A stretch of DNA of 47,272 nucleotides from Pseudidiomarina indica (GCF_900104245.1 NZ_FMXN01000015.1:1-47272), one strand, 5' to 3'. Shown: positions 38,508-47,221, counted from the first letter of the stretch. Notes: generated by a model not told the origin, from the sequence alone. Translations and numbers: made by a program.

Positions 38508-39656
38508 CTACTTCTTCCGTGGACCTGCGATAAGCAATCCACCTGCCCCACGTTCTGCGTCAGCGAACTCGTGGTCAACCAAGGTGTAGCGACCTTCTTC
38601 AGGAACAATAAACTCGATGGTTGCGCTACTGCTGGCACCTAACAAGACAGTCTGCATGCCGTACCAAGTATTACGTGGGTCACCTTCTGCCCAAACCCGG
38701 TCAAAAATCGCACCAATTACGTGGAAGCTCGAAGTTCCAGATGGGCCCGCATTCAGGAAGTGAATCCGTACTCGATCACCTTCGTTTGCCCGCAATGGGT
38801 TTTCGCTGAGCGCTGCCACATGGCCGTTAAAGACAACATGGCTTGGATCCCGTGCTAATGCAGCAGAATGGTCGTAGATATAGTCGTCACCCATTTGTGA
38901 TAGGTACATTTCAGACTGCACAATCACATATTCATGATCGACATCTTTATCTGTTGGGTACCCCTCTTTCGGTGATACCACCACGGCACCGTATTGCCCC
39001 ATTGCAGTGTGCATCAAGACACTTGAAGTCCCACAGTGGTACATATAAGTGCCTGGGTAGTTCGCAATCCACTCAAACTCAATGGTCTCGCCTGGGGCAA
39101 TCGTTGCCCACTTGTCATCAGCCGCAACAGTCCCACTATGGAAGTCCATGGAGTGCGGCATCGGTGCAATCACTGGCTCATGCTTCTGTAATGGTGTATT
39201 TGCCACTTGTTGATAGAATGGCGCCGCACCTTTAAACGGCTTAGTGATCACCACCTCTTCGGTAGAACGGTTCTTCATTTTGAAGACAATGCGATCACCT
39301 TCACGCACGTGCAATACTGGGCCAGGGACGGTGCCACCGAAGGTCCAAGCGTTATAGCTAACACCCGGTGCAACTTCGACTTTCTGCGAGAATACGTCCA
39401 TCCGTACTTCATGCTCTTTATTACCAACGTAATCGAGCTCAGCAAGATGAGGCACCATGGTGACGTAGTCCCCCACCACGGCTGGGCCATTGTACTCTTC
39501 GCGATAGATCTTCGCTTTTGGCATGCCATAAATTTTGCCGTCGATGACGTACTCAGTGTCGTGTTTCAATGGGACATGAGCGTCAACACTGACTGGGATT
39601 CCTGCAATCGACACAAGTAAGGCACTGGCTACTGCACTTTTAAAGAAGGTTTTCAT
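38508..39656 (-). CDS. nirK: copper-containing nitrite reductase NirK with Gln at the axial type-1 position
   Basis: 382 residues from ATG 39656 (GGAG 7 nt before). Sec signal MKTFFKSAVASALLVSIAG; periplasmic, reduces nitrite to NO. Two cupredoxin domains. By alignment with AniA-type NirK: type-1 ligands His168, Cys208, His216; type-2 ligands His173, His207, His362; catalytic Asp171 and His312 (FHVIGAIFDRVW). The axial type-1 Met (His+5 in AniA and AcNiR) aligns here with Gln221 (HTAMGQYG), while a Met sits at His+3. About 25 extra residues (about 139-164) precede the first copper His. Operon: cytochrome c, nirK, nirV-like, SCO1. Confidence 0.9.
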   Translation of the reverse strand: MKTFFKSAVASALLVSIAGIPVSVDAHVPLKHDTEYVIDGKIYGMPKAKIYREEYNGPAVVGDYVTMVPHLAELDYVGNKEHEVRMDVFSQKVEVAPGVSYNAWTFGGTVPGPVLHVREGDRIVFKMKNRSTEEVVITKPFKGAAPFYQQVANTPLQKHEPVIAPMPHSMDFHSGTVAADDKWATIAPGETIEFEWIANYPGTYMYHCGTSSVLMHTAMGQYGAVVVSPKEGYPTDKDVDHEYVIVQSEMYLSQMGDDYIYDHSAALARDPSHVVFNGHVAALSENPLRANEGDRVRIHFLNAGPSGTSSFHVIGAIFDRVWAEGDPRNTWYGMQTVLLGASSSATIEFIVPEEGRYTLVDHEFADAERGAGGLLIAGPRKK

Positions 39657-39689
39657 AGGTTGTCTCCATGACAATGGATGTAAAAATAG

Positions 39690-40082
39690 TTACCGAATCG
39701 CTTTGACGTTTTCTGCTGAAATTTCTTTCGAGCCACCTGCGAACTTTTTATTCACATAATTCACAACCGCTGCAATATCGGCGTCAGTCATGTATGCCAT
39801 GGGGGGCATCATGCCGTTATAAGTTGCCCCATTGATAGTAATCGCGCCGGACTTGCCTTTGACGACAGTTTCAGCAATATACTCTGGGTTATCTTTGATA
39901 TTCGGGTTGTCGACAAGCGGTGGAAAGACCGCTGCCATCCCTTGCCCATTTGCTTGGTGGCAAGCCATACAGTTTTTCTTGTATACTGCTTCCCCAGCAT
40001 CTGCGTAGGCAGCGCCAGAAATGATTGCCAAGACCGAAGAAACTGCAAGAATGCATGATTTAAATTGGTTAATATTCGCCAT
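39690..40082 (-). CDS. periplasmic monohaem cytochrome c
   Basis: 130 residues. Signal peptide (about 1-27, ending AAYA). One haem site CMACH (Cys38, Cys41, His42), with a downstream NGMMPPM segment supplying the Met ligand. Class I small cytochrome, about 10 kDa when mature. First gene of the nirK operon, 33 nt before nirK, so it is the likely electron donor to NirK. GGGG lies about 8 nt before the ATG. Confidence 0.9.
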   Translation of the reverse strand: MANINQFKSCILAVSSVLAIISGAAYADAGEAVYKKNCMACHQANGQGMAAVFPPLVDNPNIKDNPEYIAETVVKGKSGAITINGATYNGMMPPMAYMTDADIAAVVNYVNKKFAGGSKEISAENVKAIR

Positions 40083-40217
40083 ATCAACACCCCTTTTATG
40101 ATGTGTTTTTTGATAGTTATAGAATACAGCATGGGGGGCTGAGTGCGAGTGAAATGAAGGAGTAAACCGGGGCTACCACTTTCAGGTTAGTGGAGGTATT
40201 CCCTTCAGTACGGTGTT

Positions 40218-40230
40218 ACCAAGGCTTGGT
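40218..40230. promoter_or_regulatory. palindrome in the arsR/nir divergent region, possible operator
   Basis: ACCAAG-G-CTTGGT, a perfect 6-bp inverted repeat about 40 nt upstream of the ArsR-family gene. A second inverted repeat, CCACT-N8-AGTGG (40173-40190), lies nearer the nir operon. ArsR dimers bind inverted repeats. TTGATAGTTATAGA near 40108 is only half an FNR box. The 189-nt gap 40083-40271 has no gene. Confidence 0.45.
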
Positions 40231-40271
40231 TCAACTCATGTGATAGTGAATGACTTAGACAACGAAAGAGA

Positions 40272-40601
40272 ATGACGATGATTCAAGATATACCGCTCGA
40301 TTTGCCAGCACATGAAGCAAAAAATGCCGCTGCATTTCTCCGCTCTCTTGCCAATGAACACCGGCTACAAATTTTGTGTCGATTAGCCCATGGGGAAAGA
40401 AGTGTGGGTGAGTTGAATCAATATGTACCGCTCAGCGCTTCGGCATTTTCCCAACATTTAGCGGTGCTGCGGGAACAAGGATTAGTGCAGTTTCGAAAAC
40501 AAGCACAAACGATTTTTTATTCGATTCGTGACCCGGATACACTAGCCTTTATTCAATTACTACAAGCCAAGTTTTGTGCCAGCTATACCCCTTCATCGTG
40601 A
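40272..40601 (+). CDS. ArsR-family regulator with two-cysteine (SqrR/BigR-like) sensor pattern
   Basis: 109 residues, winged-helix ArsR/SmtB fold: LRSLANEHRLQILCRL, recognition helix SASAFSQHLAVLREQGLV and wing FRKQAQTIFYSI. The metal-box ELCVC of arsenic sensors is absent. Cys36 and Cys102 are 66 residues apart, the spacing I recall for the persulfide-sensing pair of SqrR and BigR. ATG 40278 is an alternative start. It is divergent from the nirK operon, so it may control it. The 3' end overlaps rimI by 9 bp, convergent. Confidence 0.85.
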   Translation: MTMIQDIPLDLPAHEAKNAAAFLRSLANEHRLQILCRLAHGERSVGELNQYVPLSASAFSQHLAVLREQGLVQFRKQAQTIFYSIRDPDTLAFIQLLQAKFCASYTPSS

Positions 40602-41057
40602 CCCATGAGTCGGTTCCCAGCACATTAATACCGCCGCTTCTCGCTGGCCTGTGGCAGTGGGGTAGTAATCGTTGCGAGAGCCGCGATACATAAACCCAAG
40701 CCTTTGATAAAGCCGAATAGCGACTTGGTTTGATTCCCTCACTTCTAACCAAATGCACGCCCCTTGCTGCTGCGCTAATTGGCAAACATAGTCAACCAAC
40801 CGCGTACCAATCCCCTGCCGCTGAAATTCTGGCGCCACCACGATATTCATTATGGTCCATTCATCAGCAAGTGGCTGATGCAAGATCAAGTAACCGATGA
40901 GTTGTGGCTGAGATTCGCGATACAGTCCGAATACCCGATAAGAAGGACTAAAACACGAGGCAAGATTGGCTTGCGACCACGGCAGTTCAACGGCCGCAGT
41001 TTCAATCTCGGCAATGGTTTCATCCCACTCGTGGAGCTCATGAATGTTGAATTGCAT
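40593..41057 (-). CDS. rimI: ribosomal protein S18 alanine N-acetyltransferase
   Basis: 154 residues, GNAT family. Motif A NIVVAPEFQRQGIGTRLVDYV binds acetyl-CoA; RLYQRLGFMYRGSRNDYY is the RimI C-terminal signature. It acetylates the N-terminal Ala of S18. It overlaps the 3' end of holD by 20 bp, the conserved holD-rimI order of gammaproteobacteria. Confidence 0.93.
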   Translation of the reverse strand: MQFNIHELHEWDETIAEIETAAVELPWSQANLASCFSPSYRVFGLYRESQPQLIGYLILHQPLADEWTIMNIVVAPEFQRQGIGTRLVDYVCQLAQQQGACIWLEVRESNQVAIRLYQRLGFMYRGSRNDYYPTATGQREAAVLMCWEPTHGSR

Positions 41058-41427
41058 CGGCGCTTAATACACGTTGGAGATGCTGCCACAGCTGGCGCTT
41101 CAGGAGAAGGTCAGGAGCATTCATTGCAGCGGCTGACAAATCAAGGACTCGCGTCACTTCCCATTGCTCTTGAAAGGTTGGAGCCACTTGGGTCAAAGTA
41201 GTGCCATCAACGCCTAACACAGTGAATAGATCGAGTAGCCATTGAGAACGTTGTACAGGAATTGGCGTTGGCATCACCAACAACCAGTCGGCGACACGAT
41301 ACGTATGGGTTGCAGCAGGCGCCACGTCACCATTGGGTGAAGGATCAGGTTGACGCACTTGCCAAGCTCGCACACCTAGTGCAGCCAGTGCCTGTTTTTG
41401 AGAGGTTGTGAATAATTCTGCAGTCAT
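41038..41427 (-). CDS. holD: DNA polymerase III psi subunit
   Basis: 129 residues. The protein is poorly conserved but starts with the HolD-type helix (QKQALAALGVRAWQVR), used to bind chi/gamma complex, and is followed directly by rimI as in E. coli. Psi bridges the clamp loader and chi-SSB. It sits 58 nt downstream of tRNA-Trp on the same strand. Confidence 0.8.
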   Translation of the reverse strand: MTAELFTTSQKQALAALGVRAWQVRQPDPSPNGDVAPAATHTYRVADWLLVMPTPIPVQRSQWLLDLFTVLGVDGTTLTQVAPTFQEQWEVTRVLDLSAAAMNAPDLLLKRQLWQHLQRVLSADAIQHS

Positions 41428-41485
41428 GGGCTTTAGCCTAACCCAATTGCGTGGCTGAAAGAAGTGTTATCTTTCGTTATGAGAC

Positions 41486-41562
41486 TGGCAGGGGTGGAGG
41501 GATTCGAACCCCCAACCGTCGGTTTTGGAGACCGCTGTTCTACCAATTGGAACTACACCCCT
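41486..41562 (-). tRNA. tRNA-Trp (anticodon CCA)
   Basis: A 77-nt cloverleaf with encoded CCA. Acceptor AGGGGTG pairs with CACCCCT, the D arm has GTTCCAATTGGTAGAAC, the anticodon loop reads CTCCAAA and the T arm GTTCGAATC. It is a single tRNA gene upstream of holD on the same strand, with a strong promoter 16 nt before it. Confidence 0.97.
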
Positions 41563-41577
41563 GCAACATGGGTCTGA

Positions 41578-41605
41578 ATTATACTGTTCAAATAGAGAGT
41601 GGCAA
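41578..41605 (-). promoter_or_regulatory. tRNA-Trp promoter
   Basis: The minus strand has TTGCCA (41600-41605), a 16-nt spacer and TATAAT (41578-41583); the tRNA 5' end is 16 nt after the -10. Strong sigma-70 match. Transcription may continue into holD-rimI, since no terminator is seen between them. Confidence 0.8.
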
Positions 41606-41666
41606 GCAATTTGTGCTTAAGACACAATTGATTGCGTTATTTTTCACCACTTCACGCAATTCACAG

Positions 41667-41675
41667 TGGTATACT
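41667..41675 (+). promoter_or_regulatory. putative tamA promoter, extended -10
   Basis: TG-G-TATACT (41667-41675) is an extended -10 about 50 nt before the tamA start. No clear -35 at 16-18 nt. Divergent from the tRNA-Trp promoter. Confidence 0.5.
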
Positions 41676-41724
41676 GCCAATCATTGAATCGTGAGCAAGA
41701 GAAGGTCAAGCCAAGGATATGGGA

Positions 41725-43494
41725 ATGCGTTACATCCAGCAATGGGTTATTTTCCTAATGATGGTTATTGTTGTGCCAGCCCACGCGCAAACTCGCTGGC
41801 AAACTTCCGAGGCAATTTTAAAGGTAGAAATTACCGGCATTGAGGATGAACTGTTACGTAATGCGCAGCTTTTTTTGAGCTTAAAAGAGCTTGAAAACAA
41901 GCAAGTGCCTTCATTGTTTCGCGTGCGTTATCTTGCTCGTCAGGGCGAGCAAGAGATTTTATCAGCCTTGGAGCCATTTGGATTCTATAACGCTAGCGTG
42001 CAGCATCAGATCAACCAAACCGCTGACGTTTGGCTGATTCAATATCAGGTAGAGCTAGGTAACGTCACTACCTACAATCAGGTAACGGTAGATATTCGTG
42101 GCGCTGCTGAAGATGACGCCGCGTTCAAGAAACTCGTCACTGCGCTCAAACCCCAAACCGGGCAAGTCTTCGAGCATCAATCTTATGAACGCCTCAAAAC
42201 GAGCTTGCGTAGTCTTGCGGCAGAACGAGGGTATTACGATGCTGAACTCCTCAAACACGAGGTCCACGTTGAAACGACAACTCAAACGGCAGACGCTACC
42301 TTGCTCTTTGATTCCGGTGAACGCTACCAGTTTGGGCCAACCTCTTTCTGCTGTTCATTTTTAGAAGACGAGCTGTTGCATCGCTTTGTCCAATATGAAT
42401 CAGGCCAGCCATTCACCACCCGAAGCCTCCTTGAGCTACAAATTGATCTTGCTGGCAGTGGCTACTTTAGTAGTGTTGAAGTCTCCCCACAATGGCAACA
42501 AGCTGACAATCAAGAGGTGCCTATTGAAGTCTCCCTCAGTCCCAATAATCGCAACCGTTACCAGCTTGGGGTGGGGTATGGTACTGACACTGGGGCGCGT
42601 GTCACCCTTGGCTTTGATCGGCGCTGGGTCAACAGCCGTGGGCATCGGCTCAGCAGTGTGTTGCGCTTGTCAGAAGTACAAAATACGGGCTTTGTGAGCT
42701 ATGTCATTCCTGGCAGAAATCCGGCACGCGATTCGTATAGCTATACGGGGGAGGTCACTGATCGCTCGTTTGAGCAGCAGCAATCCACCTTATATCGCAC
42801 CGCCTTCAATGATATTCGCCACTATGATAAATGGCATCGAACGTATCAACTCAGCTATCAACGAGAAAACTTTGCGTTTGGTAGCGAGCCCACCACCTCT
42901 TCAAATTTCCTGATTCCAGCTATCGAATGGAGTCTTATTGATAGTGCCACGGTGCAGGACAACCGTAATATGATTGATGATGGTTATCGCCTTACTCTTT
43001 CATTGCAAGGAGGGCATGATAGTTTCCTGTCTGATACCAATTTTATTTCCGCCAAGGTCGGCGCAAAATGGATTCAGCGCCTCAACGACGATTGGCGTAT
43101 GCTGCTGCGCGGTGAGGTAGGAGCGCTTACCGTCGATGACTTTGATCTCTTGGGTCCCACCTTACGATTTTTTGCCGGCGGCGATCATAGTGTTCGTGGC
43201 TACGCCTACCAGCAACTAGGTCCTAAAAATGCCGAAGGGGTGGTCATTGGGGGGCGTTATTTGGTCGCAACTTCGGTGGAATTTGATTATGCCTTCAAAC
43301 CTAATTGGCGGTTGGCAGTCTTTAGTGACTTCGGCAACAGTATGATGGACTGGGATGAAAGCTTAAAACAAAGTGTGGGGGTTGGAGTTCGCTGGATCTC
43401 CCCTATTGGCCCCATTCGGCTTGATTTAGCAGCCGCTATCGATGAACCGGGCTCACCCTGGCGTTTGCATCTCACTTTAGGGCCAGATTTATGA
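41725..43494 (+). CDS. tamA: translocation and assembly module outer-membrane protein TamA
   Basis: 589 residues from ATG 41725 (AAGGA 7 nt before; ATG 41719 is too close). Signal peptide MRYIQQWVIFLMMVIVVPAHA. Three POTRA-like segments (about 25-270), then an Omp85 16-strand barrel. The lid-lock loop GGDHSVRGYAYQQLGP near 495 and the C-terminal barrel strand (SPWRLHLTLGPDL) are typical. TamA works with TamB in outer-membrane protein and lipid homeostasis. Overlaps tamB by four bases. Confidence 0.93.
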   Translation: MRYIQQWVIFLMMVIVVPAHAQTRWQTSEAILKVEITGIEDELLRNAQLFLSLKELENKQVPSLFRVRYLARQGEQEILSALEPFGFYNASVQHQINQTADVWLIQYQVELGNVTTYNQVTVDIRGAAEDDAAFKKLVTALKPQTGQVFEHQSYERLKTSLRSLAAERGYYDAELLKHEVHVETTTQTADATLLFDSGERYQFGPTSFCCSFLEDELLHRFVQYESGQPFTTRSLLELQIDLAGSGYFSSVEVSPQWQQADNQEVPIEVSLSPNNRNRYQLGVGYGTDTGARVTLGFDRRWVNSRGHRLSSVLRLSEVQNTGFVSYVIPGRNPARDSYSYTGEVTDRSFEQQQSTLYRTAFNDIRHYDKWHRTYQLSYQRENFAFGSEPTTSSNFLIPAIEWSLIDSATVQDNRNMIDDGYRLTLSLQGGHDSFLSDTNFISAKVGAKWIQRLNDDWRMLLRGEVGALTVDDFDLLGPTLRFFAGGDHSVRGYAYQQLGPKNAEGVVIGGRYLVATSVEFDYAFKPNWRLAVFSDFGNSMMDWDESLKQSVGVGVRWISPIGPIRLDLAAAIDEPGSPWRLHLTLGPDL

Positions 43495-46400
43495 GAATCG
43501 TTAAGTACTTAGCATGGCTTGTGGTCATCACCTTTGTGGTCATCCCTACACTGGTGATGTCAGTACTTATGACGACCAGCGGCACTCGCTGGGTGCTCGA
43601 GCAAACTGCTAAAATTGCAGAGATCGAGTTACAATTTGAGCAGCTTGAAGGAAACTTACTCGGTGAGCTTCACTTACGCGGAGTGGTGGTCGGTCAACCC
43701 CAATGGCAGTTAACGTTCGATTCTTTGCTCCTTGATTGGAGCCCGTCGGAGTTGCTGGATGGTCGCTTGGTGTTTAACACCATCGTCACTGAGCGCCTAA
43801 ACGTGACATTAAGCTCAGCAGAGGACGCTGCTTCGGAACCCCAATCATCAATCGAATTGCCAACGCTCAAGCTCCCGCTTACGTTAGAGCTGGTCTCTTT
43901 CACTGCTCGGAATAATCGTCTTACTATCGATGGGCAAGACCATGACCTCCCCAGCATTGATTTAACCCTGACATGGCAGGAATCCAACGTCCATATTGAA
44001 CATCTCGACGTTATCTATTCTCCTTTGTTCGCCAAGCTCTCTGGGCAACTAGAAACTACCGCGGATTACCCGCTCGATCTAAACCTCGATTGGCAGTTAA
44101 CTCAACCCGTCCAACAAATCGAGATTCAGCAGATTAGCGGTCAGTCCCGCTTGCAAGGGTCGGTGGATGAGTTCCAACTGGCCAACCTCTTTTATGTTGC
44201 TGAGAGCACGCAGCAACATCAAGCACTGGTGCGAGTACGCAACCTGTTATCTGGCAGCCCAGACTGGCTAGCACAGGTAGAAATCGTCCAGTTTCCGCTG
44301 GCACCATTAATTCCGATAATCAACTTAGACACACCGGCGTGGTCAGAATGGCTCAAGACAACCCAGTTGACGGTTAACGCTCAAGTGGATCCGCAACAAG
44401 CCGTGTTAACCCAGCTGGTGGTCGAGCATATCGGTCAACAAGACGGTGTTATTACAGGGCACGGCGTACTTAGCAATTACTTGGAAGCTGTTGAGCAGCC
44501 AGAAGCAGTCACCTTCCAGGGGGAGCTCCAAGCAACGGCCATCGCGTTGCCAGAACCTGCAATGGAGCAACCCGTGTTGATTAAGGAAGTGACCGCTCAA
44601 GTGAATGGCAGCATAGCCCACTATGAACATGACCTCACTGCCAACGTGAATTGGCTGGGCGAGCAACCTTTGCAACTACACCTGACCGGTCAGGGGACTC
44701 AAACGACCCTCAACACTGAGCTTTTATTAACTTCTGATGTACTATCCGCCCAGATGACGGCCGACTTATCTTGGCAAGATGACTTGAGGTTACAGGCCGC
44801 GATTCACCAATTACAAGCACCTATCGGTCAATTTACCGGGCAGCAACTTGACCAACTCCATGCTCAAGGAATGCTTGGTTTTGAAAAAAATCGTTTGACG
44901 GCTAGTCACTTAACTATCGGCGCCGATGACAACCAACTGCGACTCAATGGCGCGATGACTGACGCTGAACCGTTACTCCTTGAATTGCAATTGCCCGAAT
45001 TGGCTCTGCTACATCAACATGATTATGTTGCCGGGCAAGCGTCGGCGAGCCTCGCGATTACAGGGGATATTTTTGAACAACTGATCATTAATATTCATTC
45101 GTTTGAACTGGACCACCCCGACTTTGGCCGTTGGCAGCAAGCGAAAACCGGCAGTATTCAATTACCGATTGCACAGCCATTAGCAACATCGATGCATGAT
45201 GTCTGTTTTAAGCAACAGGACGTGCGAATCCCCGCTGAATTATGTTTAATGACCGAGGCGACTCAAGCCCAGCAGCATACACAATTGCTTGGTAATAATC
45301 TGCCATTAGCGCTGCTTAACCGCTTCCGTGACTCCAATGTGGCGGAACGCATCTGGGGCTTAGCCACCCTGAATAGCTCCTTCATCTATAACACTTCCAC
45401 GTGGGAAATTGAAAAACTCGAAGGTGAATTACGCAGCGATAACACGGTGTTATTTGCGTTGGATGAAGAAATTTCAACGCGTTTTGATTATTGGCAAGTG
45501 AACTGGAATGGCGATTTAAACCATATTGAAGCGAGTCTCACTGCTGAGTTAGAACAAAGCAAAGGAATGATCATTGGTGATATTGCCTTACAGCCTTTCG
45601 ATGAAATGGGTGAGCTTGACGGCGAAATTCTCATGAACTTGAAAGATTTGACGGTGCTCCAGTGGGTCTTGCCAGATTTACGCTATGAAGACGCTCATGC
45701 CCTGGCTGAAATTAATATTTCGGGGACCAATCAGCAGCCAATGATTGAAGGTTCGGTGGAACTGGCGGCACGAGAAATCGGTTTTTCCCAAAGTGGTCTG
45801 TTGCTGAGCGATGTACGGATTGCGGCCTTTGATACCCCAGATAACGAAAACAGTATCACGTTGGATGGTCAAGCGCTGTCAGGGGACGGTTGGATTAGTA
45901 TTAAAGGTTTAATCGAACCACTCAAACCCGAATTACTGATTCGTATCGAAGGAGATAAATTCCGTGCCATTCAGGTACCAACGGTCACCGTCGATATTAG
46001 TCCTAAATTAACGATTAGTTTGAAAAACTCTCGTATCGATGTCCAAGGTGAGGTCACAGTGCCATTAGCGCATATCGATCAACCAGAGATTTCGGAATCA
46101 GGTGTATCAGCGTCCAATGACGTGGTGGTATTAAAGAATGGGGAACCCTTTCGAGAGCAACGAAGCTTATCCCACTACCCGGTTTATGCGGATGTCCGCG
46201 TTAACTTAGGGCAAGATATCTCGGTGTCAGGTTACGGTTTTGAAGGTGGGCTAAAGGGCAGCTTGAGGCTCATTGAAACACCCACCCGCTCCTTAACTGC
46301 GTCAGGAAACGTATCCGTCCACAATGGCCACTATGAAATCTACGGTCAACGTCTTGAAATTGTACGAGGTTCGTTAATCTACAATGGCGGCCCCGTGGAT

Positions 46401-46904
46401 AACCCGGGCTTGGATTTACGAGTTGAGCGGGCATCAGAAAATATTCTATCGACAGAAGATGTTCAAGTCGGCGCGCAAGTGAGTGGTACCCTCCACGAAC
46501 CGAGCTTTCGCTTATATTCCATGCCTGCCATGCCAGACAGTGAGGTGTTGTCCTACCTTATCTTAGGAAGAGGTTCCGGCGCGCAGTTTGGCAGTGGCGA
46601 TAACTTACAACTGCAGGCCCTGATATTGTTAGGCTCGAAAGGAACAGAGTACCTCGGACAATCACTACAAAGTACGTTTGGGTTTGATGAGTTCGGAATT
46701 GATTCAACGATGAACCCTAATGATACATCCTTTTATATCGGTAAGTACTTATCACCTAAACTGTACGTGAAATATGGTGTGGGACTTTTTGAGGATACCA
46801 ACACCTTCCTCATCCGTTACCTGCTCTCTGATCGCTTGATCATTGAAAGCACCACCAGTACTGAAGCACAAGGTGGCGATATCTTTTATACCATTGAGAA
46901 ATAA
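43491..46904 (+). CDS. tamB: translocation and assembly module protein TamB
   Basis: 1137 residues, AsmA/DUF490 family. N-terminal membrane anchor (LAWLVVITFVVIPTLVMSVLM), then a long beta-rich region forming a hydrophobic groove spanning the periplasm. The conserved DUF490 C-terminal domain holds GSLRLIETPTRSLTASGNV and the family motif DSEVLSYLILGRG near 1016. It interacts with TamA POTRA domains and moves phospholipids or outer-membrane proteins. Length is slightly below E. coli TamB (1259). It starts on ATGA of the tamA stop. Confidence 0.94.
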   Translation: MRIVKYLAWLVVITFVVIPTLVMSVLMTTSGTRWVLEQTAKIAEIELQFEQLEGNLLGELHLRGVVVGQPQWQLTFDSLLLDWSPSELLDGRLVFNTIVTERLNVTLSSAEDAASEPQSSIELPTLKLPLTLELVSFTARNNRLTIDGQDHDLPSIDLTLTWQESNVHIEHLDVIYSPLFAKLSGQLETTADYPLDLNLDWQLTQPVQQIEIQQISGQSRLQGSVDEFQLANLFYVAESTQQHQALVRVRNLLSGSPDWLAQVEIVQFPLAPLIPIINLDTPAWSEWLKTTQLTVNAQVDPQQAVLTQLVVEHIGQQDGVITGHGVLSNYLEAVEQPEAVTFQGELQATAIALPEPAMEQPVLIKEVTAQVNGSIAHYEHDLTANVNWLGEQPLQLHLTGQGTQTTLNTELLLTSDVLSAQMTADLSWQDDLRLQAAIHQLQAPIGQFTGQQLDQLHAQGMLGFEKNRLTASHLTIGADDNQLRLNGAMTDAEPLLLELQLPELALLHQHDYVAGQASASLAITGDIFEQLIINIHSFELDHPDFGRWQQAKTGSIQLPIAQPLATSMHDVCFKQQDVRIPAELCLMTEATQAQQHTQLLGNNLPLALLNRFRDSNVAERIWGLATLNSSFIYNTSTWEIEKLEGELRSDNTVLFALDEEISTRFDYWQVNWNGDLNHIEASLTAELEQSKGMIIGDIALQPFDEMGELDGEILMNLKDLTVLQWVLPDLRYEDAHALAEINISGTNQQPMIEGSVELAAREIGFSQSGLLLSDVRIAAFDTPDNENSITLDGQALSGDGWISIKGLIEPLKPELLIRIEGDKFRAIQVPTVTVDISPKLTISLKNSRIDVQGEVTVPLAHIDQPEISESGVSASNDVVVLKNGEPFREQRSLSHYPVYADVRVNLGQDISVSGYGFEGGLKGSLRLIETPTRSLTASGNVSVHNGHYEIYGQRLEIVRGSLIYNGGPVDNPGLDLRVERASENILSTEDVQVGAQVSGTLHEPSFRLYSMPAMPDSEVLSYLILGRGSGAQFGSGDNLQLQALILLGSKGTEYLGQSLQSTFGFDEFGIDSTMNPNDTSFYIGKYLSPKLYVKYGVGLFEDTNTFLIRYLLSDRLIIESTTSTEAQGGDIFYTIEK

Positions 46905-46945
46905 GGTCAAATAATCGAGAACGGTAGCAGATGATGAATCGCAGG

Positions 46946-46980
46946 CACAAAAAAACCCCGAGCGGTGAAGCTCGGGGTTC
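46946..46980 (-). terminator. rrn operon terminator downstream of 5S
   Basis: The minus strand AACCCCGAGC-loop-GCTCGGGGTT stem (46954-46979) is followed by TTTTTTT, a strong intrinsic terminator 8 nt after 5S. It also sits 40 nt after the tamB stop and could slow transcription from tamB, but no T-run follows it on the plus strand. Confidence 0.92.
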
Positions 46981-46987
46981 GCATTTG

Positions 46988-47106
46988 AAGCCTGGCAGTG
47001 TCCTACTCTCGCATGGGGAGGCCCCACACTACCATCGGCGCTGAAGCGTTTCACTACTGAGTTCGGAAAGGATCAGGTGGTTCCACTTCGCTATGGCCGC
47101 CAGGCA
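46988..47106 (-). rRNA. 5S ribosomal RNA
   Basis: About 119 nt on the minus strand. The 5' end TGCCTGGCGGCCATAGCG and 3' CACTGCCAGGCTT pair as the terminal helix. It is the distal gene of a second rRNA operon, followed by the terminator. The 23S-5S spacer (47107-47221) holds no gene. Confidence 0.95.
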
Positions 47107-47221
47107 AAAACTGGTAACAATATCAACGCACTGATTGTAAAAACATGCCACTCTCACCATCACGTCGGTAAAAGCTCGAACTTATGTTGCAGTCACACAA
47201 CCAAAACACTTTCGGTGTTGT

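Noticed and set aside
40105-40118. FNR box upstream of the nirK operon
   Set aside because: Only the TTGAT half matches; the second half (ATAGA) departs from ATCAA.
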